Source: Limnoperna fortunei
Taxonomy: Eukaryota; Mollusca; Bivalvia; Mytilida; Modiolidae
Direction: 5' to 3'
NCBI GenBank assembly: GCA_944474755.1
Contig: OX104119.1
Location: forward strand, 42,929,927-42,993,926
DNA: 64,000 bases
Shown: piece by piece, positions 1 through 10,915 of the stretch
Layout: each line of letters starts with the position of its first letter
Numbering within the stretch: the first letter of the stretch is position 1
Position numbers and translations under genes: made by a program
Notes under the pieces: generated by a model
What the model was told of the DNA's origin: nothing
Database searches by the model: none
What the model saw: only the letters and a program-made list of their open reading frames with translations

Positions 1-559
1 ATACAATTCGTATCCGTTTTCACAGAATCTGGGAAACCTTAATAAATTGTTTTTCCAACTCGCAATTGAGCAAGTATTTCTATATGCAATATTTACAACA
101 GTAAAAACAATCTATCAAATATGTGCTTAAATTGAACGACTCCTCAAACCACTTGCTTCGCACACTAGTAGGACCAATATGGAGGTTCTGGAGACCTGTT
201 TGATTATCAGATGTCTAACAGACACTGGAAGTCACCAGGTAGCCACAAACTTTTCCTGTTCTGAGAGGCTTCAATAGCATCAAAACAACTCGGAAGTCTG
301 AAGCTACCGTAAAGACTTTGTCCCGTTATAAACTTACTTGTTAGTGTATCTCTCTGATTGACTGCGAAATCACGACCGACCATCATACAGACAAATTCTG
401 TTTATTTACTATGAACGCGACCTTCGGAGAAGACACTTTGGCGAAATATAAAGTGTTCATTTACTATAAATAGCTTAAATGTAATCCGTGGAGTATCGTA
501 GAACTAATCAGATATCGCATTTATTTAGCACCAAACAAATGTTTATAAAATTTCTTAAA

Positions 560-810
560 ACTAACAGAACCAATTTTTGTCACACATTCTACAGTAATGG
601 AAGGGTTTGGCATGCCATAAAAACTGGTTTAACCCATCATGTTCTTTTGAAATGCCTCTACCAAGTCAGGACCATTGATGTAGTTGCTGTATTTTTGGTT
701 GTTCGTTCTAGAGTTTGCCGGTTTTTCTGACTTTTATATTTAGATTGTCTTTTTTACATCGGTGTTTTGGTATTTTGTTATATCCATTATTTGAATCCTG
801 AGAGTATTTA
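560..810 (+). repeat. Dispersed repeat copy (CAGGACCATTG family)
   Basis: The block around ACCAAGTCAGGACCATTGAT and the following TTTTTGGTTGTT...GTTTGCCGG recurs at about 48480-48660. A shorter part (ending GGTATTTTGTTAT) recurs near 44000-44070. Three diverged copies in one window mark an interspersed repeat; I cannot name it. Confidence 0.55.
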
Positions 811-871
811 TTTAGTACCATTTTAACGTTCATCATCGTTAACTGAGATAATAATAATATATATTTTGCAG

Positions 872-1054
872 ATGGTAGACGTATCGGCATCGTTATAACA
901 TCATCAACATCTTTTCGTAGTGCGGTATGTCCGGAAAGCAGCAAAATGTTGTCATATGATGGTATACAAAGGATTAGAGAAATCAATTTAAACTTGACTG
1001 ATAGCTTCTGGATTAATTCAAGTGCAGAATATTCACCATGGATGTATTATAAAG
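872..1054 (+). CDS. Gene 1 exon 1, module A
   Basis: Acceptor TTTTGCAG precedes 872 and donor GGTAAA follows 1054. The exon is 183 bp, phase 1 on both sides. It encodes one Cys (VCPESSKML), sequons NLT and NSS, and ends in FWINSSAEYSPWMYYK. The ending matches gene 2 exon 1 (AWINASAEYTQWMYYK). Confidence 0.8.
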
Positions 1055-4000
1055 GTAAAAATTAGTCATTGCAATGTTAAAATGATGATAATTCTAGTAT
1101 GATTTGATGTAGAAATATGTTTATTTCATTGGTAAAGATTACTTCCGGTAGAGGATTTTAACGGAATTTATATTTGACATTGCAGTTTACTAAATTTATT
1201 GTTGGATAAATGACGTTGACCGAAGTACTTTTAGTGTTAATTGTTGATAATTGTTATGCCTAATTTTGTAGTATTTCTTCTTCTATGTAGTAGAATGCAA
1301 TCAATCGTTTTTATCAATCTGTCATATACGTTATAGTTTTTCCTTAACGCCAACTGAAGAAATACCGCTGATGGATTGATAAGTCTTTGATGACTAATCG
1401 GTTAAAGTTGTGCGTTTAGTTTTCTAGCTACAGTACTGTATAAAATATCTAGATAGACTGGCGATACTTCTTGTGACATGCTAATGGTTAAATGTTTTAT
1501 TGGTATAGTGTAATACTTGTGTGTGTACTAGCAAGACAAGATTATTTATATTATAACTTATCCGTTTGCTTCAGTTATGTGTTTGCTTTATTGCAAGTAT
1601 AATATGCTTATACCTGCCGTTTTTAAGCTATGTAGTGGTGCTCAGTTTTTATTGGGAAGTAAGCCGGAACCCCCAGACAAAGCCCCCCACCCTCGGTCGG
1701 AAGATTGGCAATCCTTGTCAATTAAGATTTGAGTCCAGCACATACTTAAACCTTTAAAATTAGTGTTGATATGCAAGTGATCAATAGTAGATGACTTACT
1801 AACTAAACCTCTCGACCACCGAGAAATATTTTGAAGTACAATTACGATCGACCTAATTTTAACAATTTCAAAATATAAAAAATCTGATAAACGTTTTTGA
1901 TGCAATTCTGTATTCAATTCACATTCTGATTCATTCTTTTAGGAAATTACAGCATTAAAGAAGAACAAATACAAAAAAGTACGAAGTTGCTTGAAAACGG
2001 AAATCAACTATCAATTTGTGTTAATTTTTGCATCGATTATTGGACTATCGGATTACAGGTATCTGTATCCAAACAGCATATAATATATGCATGCTTTGCA
2101 ATAAATACAATTTTCTACACTACATTAATTTTGTCTTACATACTAATGTGCTATTGCTTTATACTTTAAACGATCTTCAACGCATAAATAATGTCGTCTG
2201 TAAACTCATTTTCGGTTATATCAGAGGCATATGTCCAAGATGGCACAGAAGTTAAATAAGTTATTAATTATTAATCTATTACATTTTAACCCCCAGCTTT
2301 AGCGAGGGGTATAAAGTGATAGGGACGCCTTCCGGCCGCCGTCCGTTACACGTTCTCTTATGCGCAACTCCTCATACACTACTGAATGGAATCGGATGAA
2401 ACTTACAAATAATCTTTGTTACATGGTGTCATTGTGCACCTGGTATTTAACATTTTTCATTGGAATAATATTTGGGGTTTCCTATAGAGAAACACGGACT
2501 TCATCTTTGACAATAAGGATGTATACATTAGTGAGCAGTGCTCACAGTTTTATCTAGTTTTATCTTGAACTCTGCCTATTAAGGCAGCTTAAATGCATTT
2601 ACTCTATATTTTGGCATACACAGTCAAAGATGGTATATTGTTGGGTGATCTCCCAAACCTAAATTACGCGTAAATAGCTTTGTAAATTTGTAAACTTTGG
2701 ATCACGGACGTCTTCATTCCGACGTCACAATTATTGCTTGTCGTTTTACACACCTAAGCATTAAGATTCTACTATTATAATTAATCTCTGAATATTAAAA
2801 CAACTTTGTCGAATCAATCACATTCGCTATTATAAAACGTTACGTCTAAAATCACAATATGATTCGAAATATAAACAATATAAACCCTATATGAATGTTT
2901 TGATTCGACATAAAACAATCTGATTACTTGGCATGGTTCTAAGACTTCCTTTATTGTTTATATGCAATGACACATATTTTATCTATAAATCCATTTGATA
3001 TCATCAAGTTTATTTACAGGTTGACAAATGTGCGTGTCTTTTAAATGGAGACATATTTAATACCCCCTCTCTTAATGTACCAGTATCAGCGTGCAAAGAT
3101 AAACACATGGCAAAATGTGCTGGTAAGAACACAGAAAATATAATGACAATATACCAAAAAGGTACGTAATGATTTTGTAATTAGTTTAATTCTAACGTTT
3201 GAAGAATGATCATCAATTCTGACAACTGCTTTAGAATATTACGCTTATTAGGAGTAATCATCATTATGTCGACACTTAAGTTATGTTAAACTCCAATCTG
3301 AGTTTCCGTCCAAAGATCGATGGGCAATACGAATTATTCGTTTTTTGCCACCACTTTTTAATAATAAAAATTTAAAATAAACAAAACAACCGAAGCGCTT
3401 ATCACCATTCAATGTAAAGATATTTGGCGTATAGTGGCCTAAAACCCTTTAAACACAAATCTCAAACACAATAATAATACACCCGAAAAAAAGACTGCAT
3501 ATCCATGTACAACGTAATTGTATTTGTGGCTAATTTGATACTGATAAATGTTGAATACAAAATCTTATTTAGGCTGCAATGATCTCGATATCAGTATTTT
3601 CGTACTTCTGCATCCACACTCGTTTCAGACAACATACATCAAGCAATAAACCGAAAACCTTTTTAGAATGCATACTAAATATATGCATTATCTCTAACAG
3701 TTTAAATGCACATTATGTTCTCATTTCCCGGCGTCAAACCTTTGTCTTTGTTTTTAACTTATATATGTTTTTCATTCAAGAAATCCCTTCGGATACTATT
3801 AATGGACTTGGAGACTGTTTGAGTGTAAAGACAAATAAGACAAGCATCATTTCATATGTTCCTAAACCATGTGATTCAAGATCTGATGTGAAAATAATAC
3901 AAGGACAAGGTATATAATTATCTGCTATATTAAAGAACAAAACGTGTATGCAAAATTTTGCAGAAAAGTAAAAAAAAACGAAATACAGTTCAATTAAAAG

Positions 4001-7000
4001 TTTGCATATATTTTTTACCATATTACACACTTTAGTCAGGGGGCCTTGGTGGCCGAGTGGTCAAGGTAGTTCGTCTACTATTGATCACGCGGTCTGTCAA
4101 CACTGAGGGTGCGGGTTCGAGTCTCATTGCGGGCAAGGTGTACTCGACTCCAATCTTAATTGACAAGGATTGCTAGTTTTCCCACCGTAGGTCCCGGGTT
4201 CTCTCCGGGTACTCCGGCTTCCTCCCCCAATAAAAACTGGACGCCATGATACAACTGAAAAATTGCTGAAAGTGGCGCTAAACATCATTCTAACAATACA
4301 TAAAAACACCCTTTAGTCAGAAATCGAATTAAATCTGTTTGGGAGACAGAATTAAAGATATTCGTGTTGAGATGCAAACATATAAGTCGCCCAAAATCCC
4401 CATGAATAGTATTTCATTCATATCAGTACATTAAAATAAACATAGAACTCAAATTTCGTTGAAATAGGACAACACTAAAAGAAGAGCGGCTATACAGTTT
4501 AAATAATTAAAATAAAATTCATAAAACGGAGACAAACGAAATGAACACTAAAGATAACAGAAACCAATTATAAATAATACAGTTTAAAACATGGAAACTC
4601 TCACCTGCTCAAGACGATTAAGCAGTGGCTGTCTCTAATAAGGCACCTGTTAAGTTACACCTAGTCATGTACGTGAAAAACTCAACCCAGGTAAAGGAGA
4701 ACATACCCATGGTCCAAAAAAAAATGTCTGATAGCATTTTGGAAAAAAGATAAAATAAGTCGTAATGACAGGCATATAACGCCAGCAGAAGTGCAACTAA
4801 TGTCTTTTTAATAGTCTTTTGGTAAAAATCGGCGTCTATCCTAGTAAATCGGAATATCGATCCAACATCTACCCCTACGTATAATTTGTAAAAATGTAAA
4901 CACTATACGGGGGAGATAATGGAATATTTCATTAATAAAGAGATAATGCATTTATTATTTCGAATATAAAACTTGGATATATATTGTGTAGTATTTAGAT
5001 CTGGTCCAACGAATGTATCATGGATGGTGGCAGATAAGTATATTAACGAAAATGTATTCCACTTCCCTACTTTACAAGACCTTAAGACTACAACACTTAG
5101 TGAGGCGGAATTTTGGTTGGCAAACTTCAGAGAACACATATACTTCAATACAGGCTAGTACAGGCAATACTGCAGCATTTACGTTTTAGTCGACTTTTAT
5201 TTTTGTATCGCTAGTTATGCACACTGAAAAAGATAACGACTTTTATTATTGAGATTCTAGATGATATTAAGTGTCTCACAAATTTTAAGTGCTATAACTC
5301 GTTTGGTAGTTTGTTGATGTTATATTGCTTGTGGGTTGTTATTCTACTAATAATTCAATATGATTTCCACTAAAATTGTCACGTTAAAATGATTGTTTAA
5401 ATACAGCAATGTTGATGTTTAATCATATGAATAGACAATTGTTTTATTGGATATCCCAGATTCTTTTACACAATGTCGTATTAACAATGATTCAATATTA
5501 TGCGTGTAATATCAATGTCACTACACTTTTCATCAGTTAGCGAATACAATTACACTGACACGTAATAGTACGAATGAGTTTTTATTGTGTTTATGTCCTA
5601 TGCCAATGTATTGTTTTTGTAGATTGCAATTTTTGCAGCCTCTGGTTGTACGACTTGTAGGACATTTCCGTTGGTGTTGATTTTGCGACTTAAAAACAAC
5701 TGTGCTCTAAAATAAATTAGGTGTCGCTTATCTTCGGAGGTTACACAAATAAAAGACACAATTAAAATGAATTACCGTCTGCTTCTTAATTGTTAATTAT
5801 TTTTTATAGCGCCAAATTTTAATAACCTTTTGAGCTTTTGCATAAGTGGTAGAACAGTAAATGGAAAAATCGAACTGTACATTGCGAATTGTACAGAACA
5901 TATGCCTACCGTATGCCTTAAAGAATACAACGAAAATATTGGTACCAGAAACATGTCAGGTAATAACATGCGTCAAGTATTATTCAAACTACGATTGTTT
6001 AAATATTATGAAACAGCTCTGAATATATTTAAAAAACTGTTTTATGACTTGTTAAGAGACCAAAGTCCAATGTTTTTTTGTTTTATTTTTAATTGGATTT
6101 TTATTTCTCTGCGGCATAATGACATTTTTAAAAATTTATTGTAAAGAAAGGATTTGCAAATATCCATATTAATAAAAACAAAAGCAACGAACGTGGTTGC
6201 TTTCACACAAAAGTTTTTATTTAATATTGATGTTGGTTTTATCGTTTTCTCAATAAAAAGACCGATGTAATAAATATACCTAAAGATATGTGTCGATATA
6301 TGGAAAACAAAGCAGAAGAAAACAATAGTATATTATAAGTTATATTTCCATTATATTTAAGAAGCTACGATAACCACTGACAAAGGCAAGACAGAAAACG
6401 TGCATGGTACGACTTAAGTTTGAAAGGTTTGAGTAAAATTACGGTTTAATGATGCTCAGCGTTCAGCGATGTATGTATAAAATCAGAACTAATTGATGAA
6501 TGCACACGAACAGATAGGACTATGATTCAATCTAGGTTTATGATTAATCATTGCAATATATCACAACAAATCCATACATTTGTCTGAAGCATGGTGCATA
6601 CATTGTGCAGATCTATATTTTATAGCCTTTTTTGTACTGAGGTTTCACGTTTGAAAGAACATTTCCAACTGTATAATGGCGAGCCGTTTTTTGAGAAAGT
6701 AATCAATGATTTTAGCACACTCAACAATTAGAACTCAAATTTCGTTGAAATAGGACAACACTAAAAGAAGAGCGGCTATACAGTTTAAATAATTAAAATA
6801 AAATTCATAAAACGGAGACAAACGAAATGAACACTAAAGATAACAGAAACCAATTATAAATAATACAGTTTAAAACATGGAAACTCTCACCTGCTCAAGA
6901 CGATTAAGCAGTGGCTGTCTCTAATAAGGCACCTGTTAAGTTACACCTAGTCATGTACGTGAAAAACTCAACCCAGGTAAAGGAGAACATACCCATGGTC

Positions 7001-10000
7001 CAAAAAAAAATGTCTGATAGCATTTTGGAAAAAAGATAAAATAAGTCGTAATGACAGGCATATAACGCCAGCAGAAGTGCAACTAATGTCTTTTTAATAG
7101 TCTTTTGGTAAAAATCGGCGTCTATCCTAGTAAATCGGAATATCGATCCAACATCTACCCCTACGTATAATTTGTAAAAATGTAAACACTATACGGGGGA
7201 GATAATGGAATATTTCATTAATAAAGAGATAATGCATTTATTATTTCGAATATAAAACTTGGATATATATTGTGTAGTATTTAGATCTGGTCCAACGAAT
7301 GTATCATGGATGGTGGCAGATAAGTATATTAACGAAAATGTATTCCACTTCCCTACTTTACAAGACCTTAAGACTACAACACTTAGTGAGGCGGAATTTT
7401 GGTTGGCAAACTTCAGAGAACACATATACTTCAATACAGGCTAGTACAGGCAATACTGCAGCATTTACGTTTTAGTCGACTTTTATTTTTGTATCGCTAG
7501 TTATGCACACTGAAAAAGATAACGACTTTTATTATTGAGATTCTAGATGATATTAAGTGTCTCACAAATTTTAAGTGCTATAACTCGTTTGGTAGTTTGT
7601 TGATGTTATATTGCTTGTGGGTTGTTATTCTACTAATAATTCAATATGATTTCCACTAAAATTGTCACGTTAAAATGATTGTTTAAATACAGCAATGTTG
7701 ATGTTTAATCATATGAATAGACAATTGTTTTATTGGATATCCCAGATTCTTTTACACAATGTCGTATTAACAATGATTCAATATAATGCGTGTAATATCA
7801 ATGTCACTACACTTTTCATCAGTTAGCGAATACAATTACACTGACACGTAATAGTACGAATGAGTTTTTATTGTGTTTATGTCCTATGCCAATGTATTGT
7901 TTTTGTAGATTGCAATTTTTGCAGCCTCTGGTTGTACGACTTGTAGGACATTTCCGTTGGTGTTGATTTTGCGACTTAAAAACAACTGTGCTCTAAAATA
8001 AATTAGGTGTCGCTTATCTTCGGAGGTTACACAAATAAAAGACACAATTAAAATGAATTACCGTCTGCTTCTTAATTGTTAATTATTTTTTATAGCGCCA
8101 AATTTTAATAACCTTTTGAGCTTTTGCATAAGTGGTAGAACAGTAAATGGAAAAATCGAACTGTACATTGCGAATTGTACAGAACATATGCCTACCGTAT
8201 GCCTTAAAGAATACAACGAAAATATTGGTACCAGAAACATGTCAGGTAATAACATGCGTCAAGTATTATTCAAACTACGATTGTTTAAATATTATGAAAC
8301 AGCTCTGAATATATTTAAAAAACTGTTTTATGACTTGTTAAGAGACCAAAGTCCAATGTTTTTTTGTTTTATTTTTAATTGGATTTTTATTTCTCTGCGG
8401 CATAATGACATTTTTAAAAATTTATTGTAAAGAAAGGATTTGCAAATATCCATATTAATAAAAACAAAAGCAACGAACGTGGTTGCTTTCACACAAAAGT
8501 TTTTATTTAATATTGATGTTGGTTTTATCGTTTTCTCAATAAAAAGACCGATGTAATAAATATACCTAAAGATATGTGTCGATATATGGAAAACAAAGCA
8601 GAAGAAAACAATAGTATATTATAAGTTATATTTCCATTATATTTAAGAAGCTACGATAACCACTGACAAAGGCAAGACAGAAAACGTGCATGGTACGACT
8701 TAAGTTTGAAAGGTTTGAGTAAAATTACGGTTTAATGATGCTCAGCGTTCAGCGATGTATGTATAAAATCAGAACTAATTGATGAATGCACACGAACAGA
8801 TAGGACTATGATTCAATCTAGGTTTATGATTAATCATTGCAATATATCACAACAAATCCATACATTTGTCTGAAGCATGGTGCATACATTGTGCAGATCT
8901 ATATTTTATAGCCTTTTTTGTACTGAGGTTTCACGTTTGAAAGAACATTTCCAACTGTATAATGGCGAGCCGTTTTTTGAGAAAGTAATCAATGATTTTA
9001 GCACACTCAACAATTACCCGTCAGTGGTCATAATGAATGTATGACAATCAATTTTTATGGTACAATAAAACAATAAAACAAGGAAAAAACAACAAAAATT
9101 TAAACATAAACAAAAATAAATAATTATGATATAAAGCAAATGTGTACAGCAATCATAATCATTCAATAATCATGGCTGTATCAATTATAAGTTGAACAGC
9201 GTTTTGATTACTAAAATCAGTTTAATAACATCTAGGCAAAATGATCAAAATGTAGGTGCTGCAATATTTATAAATATATCAATCTGAAGTTGACCTCATA
9301 TATTACGGGTTACAAGTAAGCGCCCGGTTCTGAAAGTTTAAAAAAGAAAACGAACGCATCGGCGACTTTCGATTTATTTTCTATTTTACAGATACGGCAA
9401 AAGATTTCGTCACTGCAGTTGTAGTATGCTCTATAGTATTAATTGTTATCATTGCTGCGTTGTCTGTTTTAATAATTAGGTATGTGCATTTCATACTACA
9501 CAAAGATATAAAGACATAAAAATTCTCTGACAAAAATTTTTGAATGTTTATATCTTAGAACAAGTCAAATTTAAAGAAGGATTACACACCTTCTTTCAAT
9601 ACAAATTAAAGAAGGATTACACACCTTCTTTCAATACAAATTAAAATAAAATGTAAATATCGTCCCTTTCTATATTAACTGTACAGTCTATTCTGATTTA
9701 TACATATTTTCCGCTATTTAACTGCTGTCTTGGTATAATAAATAATTTTTCCTTTCTCCGCACCTCAGCTAATATTTTTACAGAGCCTATTGAATTAATT
9801 TGAATATTTTTTTTTAATTATAACGACTTGAATTTGCGGAAGTACATAAATCGGAATCATACCGGTAACATGATATTCCGGATAAGTAATATAATAAAAA
9901 ACACTCGGGAATGCAACTTTTGATCGCATTGATTCTGAAATTATACACGTCAGCAAATTCAAATTTTGTCAACAATGCTATGATTACGNNNNNNNNNNNN

Positions 10001-10915
10001 NNNNNNNNNNNNNNNNNNNNNNNNNNNNNNNNNNNNNNNNNNNNNNNNNNNNNNNNNNNNNNNNNNNNNNNNNNNNNNNNNNNNNNNNNNNNNNNNNNNN
10101 NNNNNNNNNNNNNNNNNNNNNNNNNNNNNNNNNNNNNNNNNNNNNNNNNNNNNNNNNNNNNNNNNNNNNNNNNNNNNNNNNNNNNNNNTATTATATACGA
10201 ATTCAAAAAGAGGAAAAATGTAATTACAAATATAACTAAAAGGCAGGCTATATACTAAATATTACAACTATAACCTGTCACACAAAGAGTGTAAGTAGAA
10301 GGATAAAGCTGTTATTTAAAAAATATGTAAGTCAGATAAACACATGTGTTATATTTTCTTTAGCAAAATTGCAATCTTTGTTGGTGTGTGCAATTCAAAC
10401 AGATAAATATTGCGGGATTGCACGAGGAGACAACAATGCCCTAAAATTTCTGTAGATTCATGTCAGAAATCAAATGTGTAACCTTTCCAACCAAGTAGTT
10501 TTGCATCAATTTGGTCCCAAAACAGTTAAATTCTCAAACAAATACATTTTATCTTTATAGAATTCTTCAAGGAAGGAAGACCAATTCAGCGCATGAACCT
10601 GTGTATGCTGTGGTAGAAAAAAAAAAGAACCTTCAAGAAAGTCACAATCATACATTAAATAGATTATCAAATCAAAACGCTAGCATGCCTTTAACTGGAG
10701 AAGAAAGCGAATATGACCACACAAATTTTACAAATAGGTCCCATATTGAACTGGTAGATGCATGCAATTATGACACAATGGAAAACTTTGAAGTAACAGG
10801 AGAATATCTATATCACCACACAATCACATCACAGGCATCAACAGAAGGTGATGAATCAGTCTACCACCATGCTACATATTTTCAACAAAGCACGCAAAAT
10901 GACGAGAATAAGTAA
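872..10915 (+). CDS. Receptor gene 1: modular ectodomain, one transmembrane helix, tyrosine-rich tail (5' end outside window)
   Basis: Ten exons can be chained in frame: 872-1054, 1943-2058, 3020-3161, 3781-3909, 4992-5153, 5810-5959, 7278-7439, 8096-8245, 9392-9479 and 10561-10915. After the two leading bases of a phase-1 codon they give 545 codons including TAA, with no internal stop. Most introns are phase 1; the exon 2/3 junction is phase 0 and the TM/tail junction is phase 2. The predicted product is a type I membrane protein: an ectodomain with conserved Trp and Cys positions and several N-glycosylation sequons, a roughly 23-residue hydrophobic helix, and a cytoplasmic tail of about 117 residues. 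The signal-peptide exon must lie left of the window; gene 2 shows what it looks like. I do not recognise the ectodomain family, and a distant relation to C-type lectin folds is only a guess. Support comes from gene 2, where the same exon order, phases and near-identical exon lengths recur. A 200-N gap lies between the TM and tail exons and could hide more coding sequence. Confidence 0.8.
1638..1823 (-). repeat. tRNA-derived SINE, degenerate, antisense
   Basis: This is the reverse complement of the SINE at 4040-4310. CAGTTTTTATTGGG, AGCCGGA, GGCAATCCTTGTCAATTAAG and the terminal CTCGACCACCGAG are all in the expected antisense order. It lies in the intron between gene 1 exons 1 and 2. Confidence 0.75.
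1943..2058 (+). CDS. Gene 1 exon 2
   Basis: Acceptor TTCTTTTAG, donor CAGGTATCT. The exon is 116 bp, entering in phase 1 and leaving in phase 0. It encodes NGNQLSICVNFC followed by DYWTIGLQ. Gene 2 exon 2 has NGNQLSNCVSFC and DYWTIGLQ and is exactly one codon shorter. Confidence 0.8.
2286..2560. repeat. Probable interspersed repeat
   Basis: Starts with CCCCCAGCTTTAGCGAGGGG and continues through a GC-richer stretch (CCGGCCGCCGTCCGTTACAC), unlike the surrounding AT-rich intron. The layout resembles noncoding interspersed repeats common in bivalve introns. No second copy is evident in this window. Confidence 0.35.
3020..3161 (+). CDS. Gene 1 exon 3, module C
   Basis: Acceptor TTTACAG, donor GGTACGT. 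The exon is 142 bp, phase 0 to 1. It encodes KCACLLNGD, then two further Cys and TENIMTIYQK. Gene 2 exon 3 has the same length and the pattern KCVCLLNE ... NIATIYQI. Confidence 0.8.
3781..3909 (+). CDS. Gene 1 exon 4
   Basis: Acceptor TTCATTCAAG, donor AAGGTATAT. The exon is 129 bp, phase 1-1. It encodes GLGDCLSVKTNKT, then ISYVPKPCDS. Gene 2 exon 4 has the same length with LGECLTVKTNNT and ISYTPKRCDS. Confidence 0.8.
4040..4310 (+). mobile_element. Full-length tRNA-derived SINE with target-site duplication
   Basis: A pol III A box (TGGCCGAGTGG, 4050-4060) and B box (GGTTCGAGTCT, 4114-4124) form a tRNA-like head. A conserved body follows (CAATCTTAATTGACAAGGAT, AGGTCCCGGG, AATAAAAACTGGACGCC), then an A-rich 3' end. 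The element is bounded by a perfect 10-bp target-site duplication, CTTTAGTCAG, at 4030-4039 and 4311-4320. It lies in intron 4 of gene 1. At least eight partial or decayed relatives occur in the window. It is not a functional tRNA gene. Confidence 0.88.
4992..5153 (+). CDS. Gene 1 exon 5 (module A'), first copy
   Basis: The exon is 162 bp, phase 1-1, encoding EAEFWLANFREHIYFNT near its end. Gene 2 exon 5 has EGEFWLSNFREAIYFDK. The acceptor TTGTGTAG has a weak pyrimidine tract. The donor at the phase-1 position is ACAG/GCTAGT, a GC rather than GT site; reading through would meet TAG two codons later. Its second copy is at 7278-7439. Confidence 0.72.
5810..5959 (+). CDS. Gene 1 exon 6 (module C''), first copy
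   Basis: Acceptor TTTTTTATAG, donor CAGGTAATA. The exon is 150 bp, phase 1-1. It has three Cys, in SFCISG, ANCTEHMPT and VCLKEYNENIG, the last two spaced as in module C of exon 3. Sequons NCT and NMS are present. The second copy is at 8096-8245. Confidence 0.75.
7278..7439 (+). CDS. Gene 1 exon 5, second copy
   Basis: Same sequence as 4992-5153, displaced by 2286 bp, including the GC donor. It lies within the tandem duplication and is phase 1-1, so it can be included in the mRNA without shifting the frame. Confidence 0.65.
8096..8245 (+). CDS. Gene 1 exon 6, second copy
   Basis: Same sequence as 5810-5959, displaced by 2286 bp, with the same acceptor and donor. With the preceding copy of exon 5 it would add 104 residues (one A'-C'' unit) to the ectodomain. 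Confidence 0.65.
9392..9479 (+). CDS. Gene 1 exon 9: transmembrane segment
   Basis: Acceptor TATTTTACAG, donor AGGTATGT. The exon is 88 bp, entering in phase 1 and leaving in phase 2. It encodes a short polar lead (DTAKDF), then an uninterrupted hydrophobic stretch of about 23 residues rich in Val and Ile. A single helix at this point defines the protein as single-pass. Confidence 0.82.
9548..9648 (+). repeat. 36-bp direct repeat with internal hairpin
   Basis: The unit CAAATTAAAGAAGG-ATTACACA-CCTTCTTTCAATA occurs twice in tandem, with a third partial start (CAAATTAAAA). Each unit contains an inverted repeat, AAAGAAGG/CCTTCTTT. It lies about 70 bp downstream of the gene 1 TM exon, inside the intron. 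Confidence 0.8.
9989..10188. other. Assembly gap (200 N)
   Basis: Exactly 200 undetermined bases, a placeholder length typical of gaps of unknown size. It falls between the TM and tail exons of gene 1, so further tail exons cannot be excluded. Confidence 0.98.
10561..10915 (+). CDS. Gene 1 last exon: tyrosine-rich cytoplasmic tail and stop
   Basis: Acceptor ATCTTTATAG at 10551-10560. The phase-2 junction rebuilds an Arg codon, and the reading ends at TAA 10913-10915. The tail starts ILQGRKTNSAHEP and has seven tyrosines, in VYAVV, SEYDH, NYDTM, EYLYHH, VYHH and TYF. YDTM fits the YxxM pattern recognised by PI3-kinase SH2 domains. Three stretches look like copies of one another: GEESEYDHTNF, TGEYLYHHTI and GDESVYHHATYF. 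No catalytic domain is present, so signalling would have to go through recruited SH2-type proteins (inference). An AATAAA near 11240 could serve as polyadenylation signal. Confidence 0.78.

Larger units (their letters stand above)
4443..6728 (+). repeat. Tandem segmental duplication, left unit
   Basis: This 2286-bp unit is followed directly by a second unit at 6729-9014 (+2 bp of shared TA). In the parts compared, the two differ at one base (TATTATGCG near 5500, TATAATGCG near 7786). The unit covers most of intron 4, exons 5 and 6 and part of the next intron of gene 1. The junction has only a 2-3 bp microhomology (TA/TTA). Confidence 0.93.
6729..9016 (+). repeat. Tandem segmental duplication, right unit
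   Basis: Second copy of 4443-6728. It breaks off at 9016 after TCAACAATTA, where left-unit sequence would restart with GAACTC. The near-identity means either a very recent duplication or an assembly artefact, for example two haplotypes joined in tandem. Confidence 0.93.

Noticed and set aside
4041..4125. tRNA gene (A and B boxes, cloverleaf-like head)
   Set aside because: It continues into a SINE body flanked by a target-site duplication, and related copies are scattered; it is a SINE head, not a tRNA gene.
4903..5148. Antisense 81-codon frame opposite gene 1 exon 5 (and its copy at 7189-7434)
   Set aside because: Shadow of the sense exon; its duplication merely follows the 2286-bp tandem repeat.
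872..5959. Firm assignment of the ectodomain to C-type lectins
   Set aside because: Trp and Cys motifs are suggestive, but the canonical WIGL-WxD-Cys framework and Ca-binding residues are not present, so I left the family unnamed.
9814..10258. Open frames running through the N block on both strands
   Set aside because: They are open only because N is untranslatable; the flanks show no coding signal.
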